Below, one piece after another: positions 7,720 to 16,463 of a stretch of DNA of 18,779 nt. The stretch lies in NCBI GenBank assembly GCA_964607965.1, contig CAZSMH010000031.1, positions 1 to 18,779 of the forward strand, written 5' to 3'. The notes under the pieces were generated by a model. It had not been told where the DNA came from and did not search any database. It saw only the letters and a list, made by a program, of their open reading frames with translations. Source of the DNA: SZUA-584 sp964607965. Its GTDB lineage: Bacteria; Bacillota; Clostridia; Christensenellales; SZUA-584. The position numbers were made by a program, and so were the translations under genes. Numbering within the stretch: position 1 is the first letter of the stretch; every line of letters begins with the position of its first letter.

Positions 7720-9279
7720 ATGTCGGAATATATCCTGGAAATGGACAATATTACGAAAGAGTTCCCTGGAGTTATCGCTCTTAAAGACGTAACTTTTAAA
7801 GTAAAAAAAGGCGAGATTCATGCGCTGGTTGGAGAAAACGGTGCAGGAAAGTCTACGCTGATGAATGTATTAAGCGGAATACACCCCTACGGCACATATA
7901 TTGGGAACATCATCTTTAAAGGGACGAAATGCAGGTTTAAGAACATACGCGAAAGCGAAGCGGCGGGCATAGCAATTATTCATCAGGAACTAGCCCTAAG
8001 CCCTTATATGACAATCGCTGAAAATATTTTCTTAGGCAATGAGAGAGCACAGAAGGGTGTAATTAACTGGGACGAAACCAAAAAAAAGGCCGTCGAACTG
8101 ATGAAAAAAGTAGGTCTTAAAGAGAAGCACAGCGCACGGATTAAGGATATCGGCGTAGGCAAGCAGCAGCTTGTTGAGATTGCCAAGGCACTCTCTAAAA
8201 ACTGCGAATTGCTGATACTGGATGAACCTACCGCATCGCTTAACGATGAAGATTCCAATCACCTTCTTGAACTTTTAAAAACGTTGAACAAAGAACACGG
8301 GATTACATGCATAATGATCTCTCATAAAATCCATGAAGTGATTAAGGTTGCAGACAACATAACCGTGTTGCGGGACGGCAGGACCATCGAGACGATGGAC
8401 AACAGTAAGCCCGTCAGCGAAAGCAGGATAATCAAGGATATGGTGGGCCGTGAGCTGATGGACCGTTTTCCCCGTCATAACACAAAGGTCGGAGAAGTTG
8501 GTTTTGAGATCAGAGACTGGGTGGTGCACGATCCCTTGGACGAGAACAGGGTCATCATAGACCATGTCAATCTAAACGTGCGCAAAGGCGAGATCGTCGG
8601 TCTTGCGGGGTTGATGGGCGCAGGCAGAACGGAGCTTGCGATGAGCGTTTTCGGCAGGGCGTACGGCAGAAAAATCAGCGGGACATTAATCAAGGATTGT
8701 AAAGAAATCGTCTTACACAAAGTGAGCGAAGCAATTGACAATGGGATTGTATACGTAACTGAGGACCGCAAAACAGCGGGGTTGGTACTGATACAAGACA
8801 TTAAAAAGAACATTACCCTGGCAAATACAAAGGCAATTACAAGGGGTATTATTGTTGATGAAGATGAAGAAATAGTAGTTGGAAAGGATTACATAAAGCG
8901 GCTTGACATCAAGTCATCGGGCGTGTTTCAGAAAGCGGGTAACCTTTCGGGAGGAAACCAGCAGAAGGTTGTGCTAAGCAAATGGATATTTGCCGATCCC
9001 GAAGTGCTGATACTCGACGAACCGACAAGAGGCATCGATGTGGGTGCAAAGTATGAGATATACAAGATAATCCTACAGTTGGCGGAAGCCGGAAAATGCG
9101 TGATTATGATATCATCCGAACTGCCTGAAATACTGGGAATCACGGATCGCTTATACATTATGCACGAAGGCCGGATTATAGGCGAGTTGCAAACTGAGGA
9201 AGCAACGCAGGAGGGTATCATGTCAACGATACAAAGTTTTGATAAGAGCGACAGGGGGAATTATAATGAACAAAGCTAA
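7720..9279 (+). CDS. mmsA: CUT2 sugar ABC transporter ATPase, two NBDs (MmsA/GguA type)
   Basis: ATP-binding subunit of a monosaccharide importer, 519 residues with two fused nucleotide-binding domains, as is usual for RbsA/XylG/GguA. Domain 1 has Walker A GENGAGKST at 38-46 (Lys44), the non-standard signature GVGKQQ near 147-152 that is normal in this subfamily, and Walker B LLILDEPTAS with Asp168 and Glu169. Domain 2 (about 260-510) has a degenerate Walker A, GLMGAGRT at 297-304, with Arg303 in place of Lys, a canonical LSGGNQQK at 409-416, and LILDEPTRG with Asp433 and Glu434. This asymmetry, one weak site, is typical of the CUT2 family and not a defect. AAGGAG precedes the start by about eight bases. 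The permease gene overlaps its 3' end by 14 bases. Energises uptake of the ChvE-bound sugar. Confidence 0.93.
   Translation: MSEYILEMDNITKEFPGVIALKDVTFKVKKGEIHALVGENGAGKSTLMNVLSGIHPYGTYIGNIIFKGTKCRFKNIRESEAAGIAIIHQELALSPYMTIAENIFLGNERAQKGVINWDETKKKAVELMKKVGLKEKHSARIKDIGVGKQQLVEIAKALSKNCELLILDEPTASLNDEDSNHLLELLKTLNKEHGITCIMISHKIHEVIKVADNITVLRDGRTIETMDNSKPVSESRIIKDMVGRELMDRFPRHNTKVGEVGFEIRDWVVHDPLDENRVIIDHVNLNVRKGEIVGLAGLMGAGRTELAMSVFGRAYGRKISGTLIKDCKEIVLHKVSEAIDNGIVYVTEDRKTAGLVLIQDIKKNITLANTKAITRGIIVDEDEEIVVGKDYIKRLDIKSSGVFQKAGNLSGGNQQKVVLSKWIFADPEVLILDEPTRGIDVGAKYEIYKIILQLAEAGKCVIMISSELPEILGITDRLYIMHEGRIIGELQTEEATQEGIMSTIQSFDKSDRGNYNEQS
9253..9258 (+). promoter_or_regulatory. Ribosome binding site fixing the permease start
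   Basis: AGGGGG lies seven bases before ATG 9266 and inside the ATPase reading frame. It favours this ATG over the in-frame upstream start at 9239, which has no such site, and suggests coupled translation. Confidence 0.75.
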
Positions 9280-10492
9280 AGAGTTTATGGCCCGCAACAT
9301 GCGGCAATACGGGATGATTGTTGCACTGATAGTAATAATGGTTTTTTTCGGGTTTGCAACGAACGGTAGCCTGATTTGGCCAAGAAACGTTTCGATGCTG
9401 ATGCGGCAGAACGCCTATGTTATTATACTCGCTATCGGGATGATGCTTTGTATATTGACAGGCGGAAACATCGACCTTTCGGTCGGTTCACTCGTCGCGC
9501 TTGTCGGCGCTATGTCGGGGCTGATGGCGACTACGCTTGGGTTACCTGACTGGCTGGCGATAATCATCAGTGTATTATCGGGTTTGGCTGCAGGCATGTG
9601 GCAGGGATTCTGGATCGCATTTGTTAAAGTGCCTCCATTCATTACCACGCTCAGCGGCATGCTGGCCTTCCGGGGAATCAATAACATTATACTGAACGGC
9701 AAAACATTATCGCTTCGTGGTCTTTATGAAGTTGTTGGTAATGGGTCGGTTCCTGATATTGCTCCAAAAACCATACCGGATTTTTTACATGTCGGCGAGT
9801 TTTTAAACCTAAAAAATAAACCGGAATTTTTGAATGCAACGACACTTATTGTCGGGCTCGTGCTATCTGTTTTATACATTTTATTTGTAATACTAAACAG
9901 AAAAAGCAAACAAAAAAGAGGATATGAAGTTGCCTCCTTTAAATCTGTAATTGGGAAAGCCATAGCGTTCTTTTTTATCATTAACATTTTTGCATACTGG
10001 CTCGCGATGGACGAAGGCATACCGTATTTGCTGGTAATAGTCGCCATATTATTTGCGGTATATACCTTTATCACCACAAAGACGATACCCGGACGCCACC
10101 TTTACGCGATGGGCGGAAATGTAAAGGCTGCGGAGCTTTCGGGAATTGATACCAGAAGAATGATGTTTCTCGTTTATTCTAACATGGGTTTATTAGCCGG
10201 AATCGCCGGAATCGTCACAGCAGGGAGATCGATGTCTGCCTCCCCGATTGCAGGTCAAAATTTTGAGCTTGATGCTATAGGCGCATGCTTTATTGGCGGC
10301 GCGTCGGCATACGGCGGTATCGGGACTATATGGGGTGCGGTTGTCGGAGGCTTTATCATGGGCGTTATGAATAACGGCATGTCTATAATAGGTTGGGACT
10401 ACTTCGTGCAGCAGTTATCGAAAGGACTAGTTGTGCTGTTTGCGGTCGCATTTGACATGTGGTCAAAATCGAAAGTAAAAGTTAGCGCCTAA
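9266..10492 (+). CDS. gguB: CUT2 sugar ABC transporter permease (GguB type)
   Basis: Membrane permease of the same importer, BPD_transp_2 family (RbsC/XylH/GguB), about 408 residues. A basic N-terminus (MNKAKEFMARNMRQYG) leads into about ten hydrophobic spans. The hallmark GGNIDLSVGSLVALVGA lies near residue 70, followed by PPFITTLSGMLAFRG. The C-terminal half has GRHLYAMGGNVKAAELSGID, then the conserved GACFIGGASAYGGIGTIWGA. The long central loop (about 160-210) and the extra span after it match the XylH/GguB branch, which is longer than RbsC. It overlaps the ATPase gene by 14 bases and is followed by a GC-rich hairpin, so it is probably the last gene of this transport unit. Confidence 0.92.
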   Translation: MNKAKEFMARNMRQYGMIVALIVIMVFFGFATNGSLIWPRNVSMLMRQNAYVIILAIGMMLCILTGGNIDLSVGSLVALVGAMSGLMATTLGLPDWLAIIISVLSGLAAGMWQGFWIAFVKVPPFITTLSGMLAFRGINNIILNGKTLSLRGLYEVVGNGSVPDIAPKTIPDFLHVGEFLNLKNKPEFLNATTLIVGLVLSVLYILFVILNRKSKQKRGYEVASFKSVIGKAIAFFFIINIFAYWLAMDEGIPYLLVIVAILFAVYTFITTKTIPGRHLYAMGGNVKAAELSGIDTRRMMFLVYSNMGLLAGIAGIVTAGRSMSASPIAGQNFELDAIGACFIGGASAYGGIGTIWGAVVGGFIMGVMNNGMSIIGWDYFVQQLSKGLVVLFAVAFDMWSKSKVKVSA

Positions 10493-10513
10493 AATATAAA
10501 AAAATCTTGGATG

Positions 10514-10539
10514 AGCGGGGCTGCAAATGCATCCCCGCT
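10514..10539 (+). terminator. GC-rich hairpin after the permease gene
   Basis: AGCGGGG (10514-10520) pairs with CCCCGCT (10533-10539). An inner TGC/GCA stem extends it past one mismatch. There is no T-run after it, so intrinsic termination may be weak. It could equally stabilise the transcript end or allow read-through into the sensor genes. Confidence 0.5.
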
Positions 10540-10624
10540 GTTATGCTATATAAAGAAATTAAAGAACGGTTAGCTGTATAAATATAACGATTATGGTTTT
10601 TAAGTGTTTTTTTAAACTAATATG

Positions 10625-10633
10625 TGATATAAT
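10625..10633 (+). promoter_or_regulatory. Extended -10 promoter-like element
   Basis: TGATATAAT is a perfect TATAAT hexamer with the TGn extension. No TTGACA-like -35 is found at the usual distance. It lies two to ten bases before ATG 10635, so a normal start of transcription would fall inside the gene. It may be chance, or may serve a downstream start. Confidence 0.3.
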
Positions 10634-10634
10634 T

Positions 10635-11210
10635 ATGAAAAAGAAAACTATTAAAGTAAAAATAATTAAAACGCAGAGCGGGGGTGCGGCTATTGATTAT
10701 GCCAAAGTACCCAACTCGATTGCTTTTAGATATTATCTGCTGAAAAAAATCATTTTAGACGCACAAACGGATATTACGTTGATGATTGATACCAATAGAT
10801 GCAAGGAGGGAAAGCAGCCTTTATTGAATGAAGCTTGGCTTAATCAAAAGGGTCTGATGTTTGTTGTCTTACCGATAAAAGCGGATAAGGGCCAGTTTTT
10901 CGGAATCAGGCTCAATAGCCTTAGTTTTAAAAAGGATTACTCGGAAACTGGTGTAATGTTCGGGCTTGAAAGTAAAGATTTTACAGAAGAACTGTTCGAA
11001 AGAATACAGAATTGTGATATAGGAATTGGACTAGGAAGAAAAATGCCCTTTGTAGAGCTTAAGGATTATTGGATACAAAGGGGGGAAGACATTTTGTTCA
11101 ATCCTCAGTTTTTTCAGAACAGTTTGTATGATTCTGTGATATATGGCCGTATAAGGAGCACATTCAATACAAAATATATTGGGGCGATTGCGGATGAAAT
11201 GGGTTTATAA
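10635..11210 (+). CDS. Unrecognised protein coupled to the sugar sensor
   Basis: I do not recognise this family. From ATG 10635 the product is 191 residues, soluble in appearance, with no signal peptide and no clear membrane span. It opens with a very basic segment (MKKKTIKVKIIK) and then alternates charged and beta-prone stretches such as DITLMIDTNR and GLMFVVLPIK, with GIGLGRKMPF near residue 130. An in-frame ATG at 10593 would add 14 residues rich in Phe and Cys; neither start has a Shine-Dalgarno sequence. The last 17 bases overlap the start of the membrane-anchored binding protein, so the two are probably co-translated. It heads the sensing cassette, so a role in signalling or in the target pathway is possible, but no function is assigned. 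Confidence 0.6.
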   Translation: MKKKTIKVKIIKTQSGGAAIDYAKVPNSIAFRYYLLKKIILDAQTDITLMIDTNRCKEGKQPLLNEAWLNQKGLMFVVLPIKADKGQFFGIRLNSLSFKKDYSETGVMFGLESKDFTEELFERIQNCDIGIGLGRKMPFVELKDYWIQRGEDILFNPQFFQNSLYDSVIYGRIRSTFNTKYIGAIADEMGL

Positions 11211-12207
11211 GATTTTTTTAGGTATAATTATTTTTTTAATATGCATCTCAGCTTCGTGCTCTTTGTATTTTTTTAACATGATTAACAGCGTCTACGACGA
11301 AGGGGATGACTATATTTTCAGCAACCCGAAGCACCATTTTTCGTTGATACTGTATGCCGAAGATGATATCTACTGGCAGCAGTTTAAGGAAGGCGCACTT
11401 GAAGCGCAGAAAGATTTTAACGCAGGAATTGAATTCCATTCAATTTCGGAATGGAGCAACAGCGGAGAAGCGGCGGAATATATAAATATAGCACGGGAGT
11501 CAAAATTAGACGGTATCATTGTAGCTGCAGAAAACTCGCAGAGCATCAGTGAAGCTATTAATAATGCAGCTCAAGAGGGTGTCAACATTGTGATGGGCGT
11601 AGTTGAAAGCGTAAAAAGCGATCGGCTCGCTTATGTCGGCACCAACTTTTATCAATATGGCGTACAGGCGGGGAAGCTGATTGAGGAGGCTGCCGGAGAT
11701 AACAATGATGATGTAAAGCTGGCGGTTATCTTATCCAGTGAAAACAGCGAGGAAGCGGATACGGTCGCTACGACTCAAAATGATGTTATGTTGACAGGTT
11801 TGAACAATGTCATACAAAATGACAGGAGAATCCATCTAGTCAGCACAAACTACAGAAGTAATAGTCTTCTCGGCGCGGCCGATCTTACAAAGGATATACT
11901 GGCACAATACCCTGATATCGATATAATATTTTGCACAAACGCAAAAGATACCGCTGCCGCTGCTCGTGTGCTCGTGGAACGAAGTTTAGTGGGTTCTGTC
12001 ACAATTGTAGGAACAGGTATTACAGAAGAGATAAAACATTACATCGATATTGGAGTTGTTTTCGGTGTTCTGGACAGGAATGGCTACGAAGCGGGGTTCA
12101 ACAGCGTAAAGGTTCTGGCCGATAGCATGGGGAGTACTTTTAAGTCCAATTATGTAGATATTAATGTAGATGTTTATACGGTAGTAAATATCGATAACTA
12201 CGAGTGA
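11194..12207 (+). CDS. Membrane-anchored RbsB/XylF-fold sugar sensor protein
   Basis: Binding protein of the Peripla_BP_4 (RbsB/LacI-fold) type, about 337 residues. One N-terminal hydrophobic segment (about 6-28) has no good cleavage site; a Cys occurs in SASC, but Ser at -3 makes a poor lipobox. It is therefore most likely tethered and faces outside. Domain 1 includes FSLILYAEDDIYWQQFKEGA and DGIIVAAENSQSISEAI. The second half includes AVILSSENSEE and DIDIIFCTNAKDTAAAARVL. ATG 11194 was chosen because GGGG lies about nine bases upstream; a TTG at 11179 is in frame. The gene ends directly at the histidine kinase start. In Clostridium XylFII-LytS-YesN systems such a protein presents the sugar to the kinase. 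That sensing role, rather than transport, is inferred from its place and anchor. Confidence 0.8.
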   Translation: MKWVYKIFLGIIIFLICISASCSLYFFNMINSVYDEGDDYIFSNPKHHFSLILYAEDDIYWQQFKEGALEAQKDFNAGIEFHSISEWSNSGEAAEYINIARESKLDGIIVAAENSQSISEAINNAAQEGVNIVMGVVESVKSDRLAYVGTNFYQYGVQAGKLIEEAAGDNNDDVKLAVILSSENSEEADTVATTQNDVMLTGLNNVIQNDRRIHLVSTNYRSNSLLGAADLTKDILAQYPDIDIIFCTNAKDTAAAARVLVERSLVGSVTIVGTGITEEIKHYIDIGVVFGVLDRNGYEAGFNSVKVLADSMGSTFKSNYVDINVDVYTVVNIDNYE

Positions 12208-12212
12208 AGCAG

Positions 12213-13718
12213 ATGAAAAAGAAAAGGCAAAAACCAAGAAATCCCCTGTTTAAAAGCATAAAATCACGTATGACAGCAATTTTCGTGGTTACCATTATGC
12301 TGATTAGTGTTACCAGCGTGTTTATTCTGATCACATCGCGAGGTCTGATTGTAAAAATGGACGATATGTTCTCCGTTTATGTTGAAATGAAAGAGTTTCT
12401 GGACTGTATGGAAGATGTAGATTCCAATCTTACAAAATACCTGTCTTTAGACGATTCGGACAGTATGCTTAATTACTATAAATATAAAGACCAGTTTCTC
12501 GATAAAACTCAGAGCATGTTCAACAGTTCCAATGGAATATACAGCCAGAACGATCTTATAAACAGGGATATTGCGTCCATGGTTGAATCGTACCTGAGTG
12601 AAACGGATGCCGCTGTTATGGCCAAGGGACTGGATAATGCGGATGAGTACATCTTAAGATACGCGAAAGCCAGCGAAATCAAACAGTACATCAATACTTA
12701 TGCAGACCGGCTAAATCTGAGTAAACTGAAGGTGAATACAACTCAGTACCTGCATATGTCGGATTATATCAACAATCTGCAGATTGCGAATATTGCACTG
12801 ATTGTAGCGGTAATTGGCATGAATATACTTGTGCTCTCCCGTATGACCTATAATATGACAAGGCCGATTGTCAAGATTGCAAAACTGGCAGGCGATATCT
12901 CAAAAGGAAACTTTGATATCGACGATATCAAAGTATACTCACAGGATGAACTGAGCGTTATGGCGCATGCGTTCAATGATATGAAACACAGCATTAAACA
13001 GTATATCGCGGAGCTGCATGACAAGGCGGATACGGAATCAAAGCTTTTTGAACAGCAGATTGAAAACTTAAAGATACAGTCGATGTTGGCAGACGCGGAA
13101 ATGAAAGCGCTGCAGATGCAGATAAATCCGCACTTTTTGTTTAACACACTAAATGCGGGCGTTCAAATGGCAATGTTGGAGGGAGCGGACAGAACATCGG
13201 CATTTCTTGACGATATAGCGAAAATATTCAGATATAATGTAAAAAGTCTAAACAGAAAGGTTAAAATCAGGGATGAAATCGATGCAGTCAGGGCATACGG
13301 GAATTTGTTCCATGTTCGTTTCGGCGAAGATATCAAATTTGACTATGATATAGATTGCAGTTTGCTTGAAACGCTTGTCCCACCCTTGATTATCCAACCG
13401 CTTGTGGAAAATGCAACAATCCATGGGTTTGCGAATATGGAATCCGGCGGTGTAGTTAGAGTCTCATTAGAACGCGGTGATGGGCATGCATTGATTTGTG
13501 TTGAAGATAATGGAAACGGGATGGACGAAGAAACCCGCCAGCGGATAATAAATTGTGATTTGTTCGAGAACGAACAATCCGGACACACAACAGGTATTGG
13601 AATATTCAATGTAGTTCAGAGACTGAGGTTGTTTTTTAAAGTGGAGGATGTAATCTCAATCGATAGCGCGATCGGTAAAGGGACCAAGGTCGTGCTGAAA
13701 ATACCTCTTGAGATATAA
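12213..13718 (+). CDS. LytS/YesM-type sensor histidine kinase
   Basis: Transmembrane sensor kinase of the His_kinase (PF06580) class, about 501 residues. TM1 is at about 21-42, an extracytoplasmic helical region of about 145 residues follows, and TM2 is at about 191-212. A HAMP linker (about 213-265, TRPIVKIAKLAGDISKGNFD) and a coiled coil (about 266-300) come next. The phosphoacceptor motif is QMQINPHFLFNTLN with His307. The ATPase domain shows the N box PLVENATIHG (Asn400), DNGNG at 432-436 and GIGIFNVVQRL. A GTG at 12204 overlaps the previous stop and could be used instead of ATG 12213; neither has a strong ribosome site, so coupling to the sensor gene is likely. It probably reads the state of the anchored binding protein and phosphorylates the following regulator. 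Confidence 0.92.
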   Translation: MKKKRQKPRNPLFKSIKSRMTAIFVVTIMLISVTSVFILITSRGLIVKMDDMFSVYVEMKEFLDCMEDVDSNLTKYLSLDDSDSMLNYYKYKDQFLDKTQSMFNSSNGIYSQNDLINRDIASMVESYLSETDAAVMAKGLDNADEYILRYAKASEIKQYINTYADRLNLSKLKVNTTQYLHMSDYINNLQIANIALIVAVIGMNILVLSRMTYNMTRPIVKIAKLAGDISKGNFDIDDIKVYSQDELSVMAHAFNDMKHSIKQYIAELHDKADTESKLFEQQIENLKIQSMLADAEMKALQMQINPHFLFNTLNAGVQMAMLEGADRTSAFLDDIAKIFRYNVKSLNRKVKIRDEIDAVRAYGNLFHVRFGEDIKFDYDIDCSLLETLVPPLIIQPLVENATIHGFANMESGGVVRVSLERGDGHALICVEDNGNGMDEETRQRIINCDLFENEQSGHTTGIGIFNVVQRLRLFFKVEDVISIDSAIGKGTKVVLKIPLEI

Positions 13719-13744
13719 GAGCGATTACAAAGGAGGTAAAACGT

Positions 13745-15322
13745 ATGTATAGCCTCATGGTATTCGATGACGAGCCGATTGCAATCGAATCGGTTAAACA
13801 TATTGTTAAAAATGAATTTAAGAACATACAGGTTACGCAAACTGCCAAGTCCGGAAAAGAGGCAATTGAGAAAGCGAGGATACAGCGGCCGGATATAATT
13901 TTAACAGATATCAAGATGCCCGGAATCAACGGCCTTGAGGCAGTTAAGGAAATAAAAAAGATCCATAATAATATTAAGTTTATCATTGTTTCGGTGTATG
14001 AGTACTTTGATTATGCAAAGCAGGCGGTTGAGCTTGGTGTAATTGATTATCTCACAAAGCCAGTCAATAAAACGAGACTTGTTGAAACGTTGCAAAGGAT
14101 TATCAATCAGCTCGACGAAGAAAAATACAAGTTCGGACAGGAACTTGAAGCCAGAGAGAAGCTCGAGAAGATGATCTCGATATCTGAACGCAGCTTTATT
14201 TATTCATTGCTTCTTTCGCAGCCGATTAATTACAGCGAGTACAAAACGCTGTTCAATTTTGAGGGGAATATGGGCTATATATGCGTATTGACGTTTCAGG
14301 GAAACAAAAACCGCCGCGGGCAGGAACAGTTTTGTGACAATATTTGCAATCAAAAATTCTATTCGTTTTTTAAGGACAATCTTAAATATAAATACCAGTG
14401 TATCGTAGGACCGATTATGCTTGACAGGGTGGTAATATATATTGCACAAAGCGAAAAAGATCAGTACCAGCAAAGAGTTCAGACGATTGCCTATCTTGAA
14501 GACATTGTAAACAGAATGGAAAATACCTTTGATGTCAGTTTTAAAATTGGAATCGGCAAGGCACATGACGACAGTAACATAATCGTATCATATCATGAGG
14601 CTTTGCGTGCGTTGAACTATGCAGAAGAAGGGAAGATAATGCATATCGATGATATCGCTCCCTTTATTGATGAAGCTGCTTACGAATTTTTTACGGAAGA
14701 AAGCAAGTTGATTGCCGCAGTTGAAAAAGGAGACGTCCAGCTTTGCATAAACACATTGAGCGACATTTTCAATAAGTATACAAATTATTTTGAAAAACAA
14801 AGCCTTCGGAGCCGTCTTATTGAAATCATGATTGTTGCGAGGCGTATTGGGCTGGAAAACGGAATCAACTATGATAAATATATCGAAAATACAGATTTTT
14901 TTAATCGGATGTTTTGCTGTGGTACTAAGCAGGAATTTGAACAGATGTGTATGGAATGGATCCGGTATATAGCAAGCAAAATCAGGAAGTCAAAAGGCAA
15001 GACAATCGGCATCATTGTAGACAAGGCCAATAAAATCATTGACGAGCGTTTTAATCAGGAGCTTACGCTGGATGACATATCAAAGGAACTTTTCGTCAGC
15101 CCGCAGTATTTCAGCAGGCTTTACAAACAGGAAATGGGCACGAATTTTATTGAACAATTAACACTTGTGCGAATGCAGAATGCAAAGAAGCTTATAGAAC
15201 ATGGCGAATACTCTATAAAAGAGGTTTGCTATATGTCGGGATACAGCGATCCGAATTATTTTAGCAGACTGTTCAAGAAATATGAAGGCGTATCGCCGAC
15301 AACGTATCAAAAGCAGATTTAA
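13745..15322 (+). CDS. YesN-type AraC-family response regulator
   Basis: DNA-binding response regulator of 525 residues. The receiver domain (about 1-120) has the acidic pair Asp8-Asp9, the phosphoacceptor Asp55 in LTDIKMPG and the conserved Lys in DYLTKP. A long middle region (about 130-410) is typical of YesN regulators and has no catalytic motif I can see. The C-terminal AraC domain (about 419-525) holds two helix-turn-helix units, LTLDDISKELFVSPQYFSRL and IKEVCYMSGYSDPNYFSRLF. The ribosome site AAAGGAGG stands before the start, 26 bases after the kinase gene. It should activate sugar-transport genes, most simply the ChvE-type operon upstream (inference). Confidence 0.94.
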   Translation: MYSLMVFDDEPIAIESVKHIVKNEFKNIQVTQTAKSGKEAIEKARIQRPDIILTDIKMPGINGLEAVKEIKKIHNNIKFIIVSVYEYFDYAKQAVELGVIDYLTKPVNKTRLVETLQRIINQLDEEKYKFGQELEAREKLEKMISISERSFIYSLLLSQPINYSEYKTLFNFEGNMGYICVLTFQGNKNRRGQEQFCDNICNQKFYSFFKDNLKYKYQCIVGPIMLDRVVIYIAQSEKDQYQQRVQTIAYLEDIVNRMENTFDVSFKIGIGKAHDDSNIIVSYHEALRALNYAEEGKIMHIDDIAPFIDEAAYEFFTEESKLIAAVEKGDVQLCINTLSDIFNKYTNYFEKQSLRSRLIEIMIVARRIGLENGINYDKYIENTDFFNRMFCCGTKQEFEQMCMEWIRYIASKIRKSKGKTIGIIVDKANKIIDERFNQELTLDDISKELFVSPQYFSRLYKQEMGTNFIEQLTLVRMQNAKKLIEHGEYSIKEVCYMSGYSDPNYFSRLFKKYEGVSPTTYQKQI

Positions 15323-15333
15323 AGGAGGAAGGT

Positions 15334-16377
15334 ATGAAAAAGACGGGATTTATCCTAATGGCGTTGCTTCTTCTGTGTTTATCAGCTTGCGGTATAAAAC
15401 CGAAATATAAGAATCAGGATGATAAGATTATACTTGGTTTTATCTCGGAATCGATGACTGTTGAAAGGTGGCAGAGAGATAGGGACATTTTTGTTGCCAA
15501 AGCAGAAGATTTGGGTGCAGAGGTAATCGTAAAAAATGCTTATGAAGACAGCGAACGCCAGATCGAACTTGGAAAGGAAATGATTGACCAGGGCGTGGAC
15601 GTACTTACGATTGTACCGTATGATAAAAACAGCTTGAAGGATCTTATTCAGTATGCCCATAACAACAATGTAGAAGTGATTTCATACGACCGTCTGGTCA
15701 CAAATTCTGATGCAGATCTGTATTTATCCTTTGACAATTTTAAGGTTGGAGAATTAATGGGCGAATCTGCGGTAAGGGCAGTGCCAAAAGGCAATTATCT
15801 GTTGCTTAATGGGTTTTTGAATGACAATAACTCGTTTATGCTCAACGATGGGTACATGAGCGTGATACAGCCAAAAGTGGACAGCGGCGAAATCAGCATT
15901 GTTGGAGAGATATGGGTGGATCACTGGAGAGACGAAGTGGCATATAATTATGTCAGCGAAATCGTCAAGAGCGGCACGCACATCGATGCGATCATCGCGG
16001 CGGACGACCGCCTTTCCGAAGGCGCCGTAAATGCGCTTAGCGAAAACAGGCTTGCGGGAAAGGTATTTGTCACCGGGCAAGACGCAGAGCTTGCCGCTTG
16101 CCAGAGAATTGTACAGGGTACGCAGAGTATGACCGTTTATAAACCCATCAGTATGCTTGCGGAAGGAGCCGCAGAAATTGCGGTAAAAATGGCAAACGGC
16201 GAGTACAGCGGTGCCTCCGATACAATTTCGGATGGTTCATATGATATAGACTATATAATATATGAACCTATACCCGTCACAAAAGATAATATTGTAAATA
16301 CGGTTATTAAGGATGGCTTTTATACGCTTGAGCAGGTATACGCGTATGTTCCTGAAAACGAATGGCCGCCCCAATAA
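15334..16377 (+). CDS. XylF-like D-xylose-type binding lipoprotein
   Basis: Sugar-binding lipoprotein of 347 residues in the XylF/Peripla_BP_4 family. The signal peptide ends in LSAC with Cys19. Sequence close to D-xylose-binding proteins includes ISYDRLVTNSDADLYLSFDN, then KVGELMG, and near the C-terminus VTGQDAELAACQRIVQGTQS followed by MTVYKP, the most XylF-like segment. AGGAGGAAGG stands before the start, only 11 bases after the regulator gene, so it belongs to the sensing cassette. No permease or ATPase follows. It may deliver sugar to the GguA/GguB pair upstream or act as a second sensor input for the kinase (inference). Xylose is a reasonable but unproven ligand. Confidence 0.88.
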   Translation: MKKTGFILMALLLLCLSACGIKPKYKNQDDKIILGFISESMTVERWQRDRDIFVAKAEDLGAEVIVKNAYEDSERQIELGKEMIDQGVDVLTIVPYDKNSLKDLIQYAHNNNVEVISYDRLVTNSDADLYLSFDNFKVGELMGESAVRAVPKGNYLLLNGFLNDNNSFMLNDGYMSVIQPKVDSGEISIVGEIWVDHWRDEVAYNYVSEIVKSGTHIDAIIAADDRLSEGAVNALSENRLAGKVFVTGQDAELAACQRIVQGTQSMTVYKPISMLAEGAAEIAVKMANGEYSGASDTISDGSYDIDYIIYEPIPVTKDNIVNTVIKDGFYTLEQVYAYVPENEWPPQ

Positions 16378-16414
16378 ACCGTCAATATACGCAGTTTATC
16401 ATACTTGCCTAGCT

Positions 16415-16448
16415 GCTCAACCTTTATACTGAGAACTGTATATTGAGC
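16415..16448 (+). repeat. Inverted repeat in the intergenic gap
   Basis: GCTCAA (16415-16420) pairs with TTGAGC (16443-16448), and TATAC (16425-16429) with GTATA (16438-16442). There is a four-base bulge on the 5' side and an eight-base loop. No T-run follows. It lies 38 bases after the XylF-like gene and could be a processing or partial termination hairpin. Confidence 0.4.
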
Positions 16449-16463
16449 GCACAAGCATGCTTA

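Noticed and set aside
8608..8631. Degenerate second Walker A motif (Arg for Lys) as a sign of a broken ATPase
   Set aside because: A weak second site is normal in RbsA/XylG/GguA-type ATPases, and the rest of the domain is intact.
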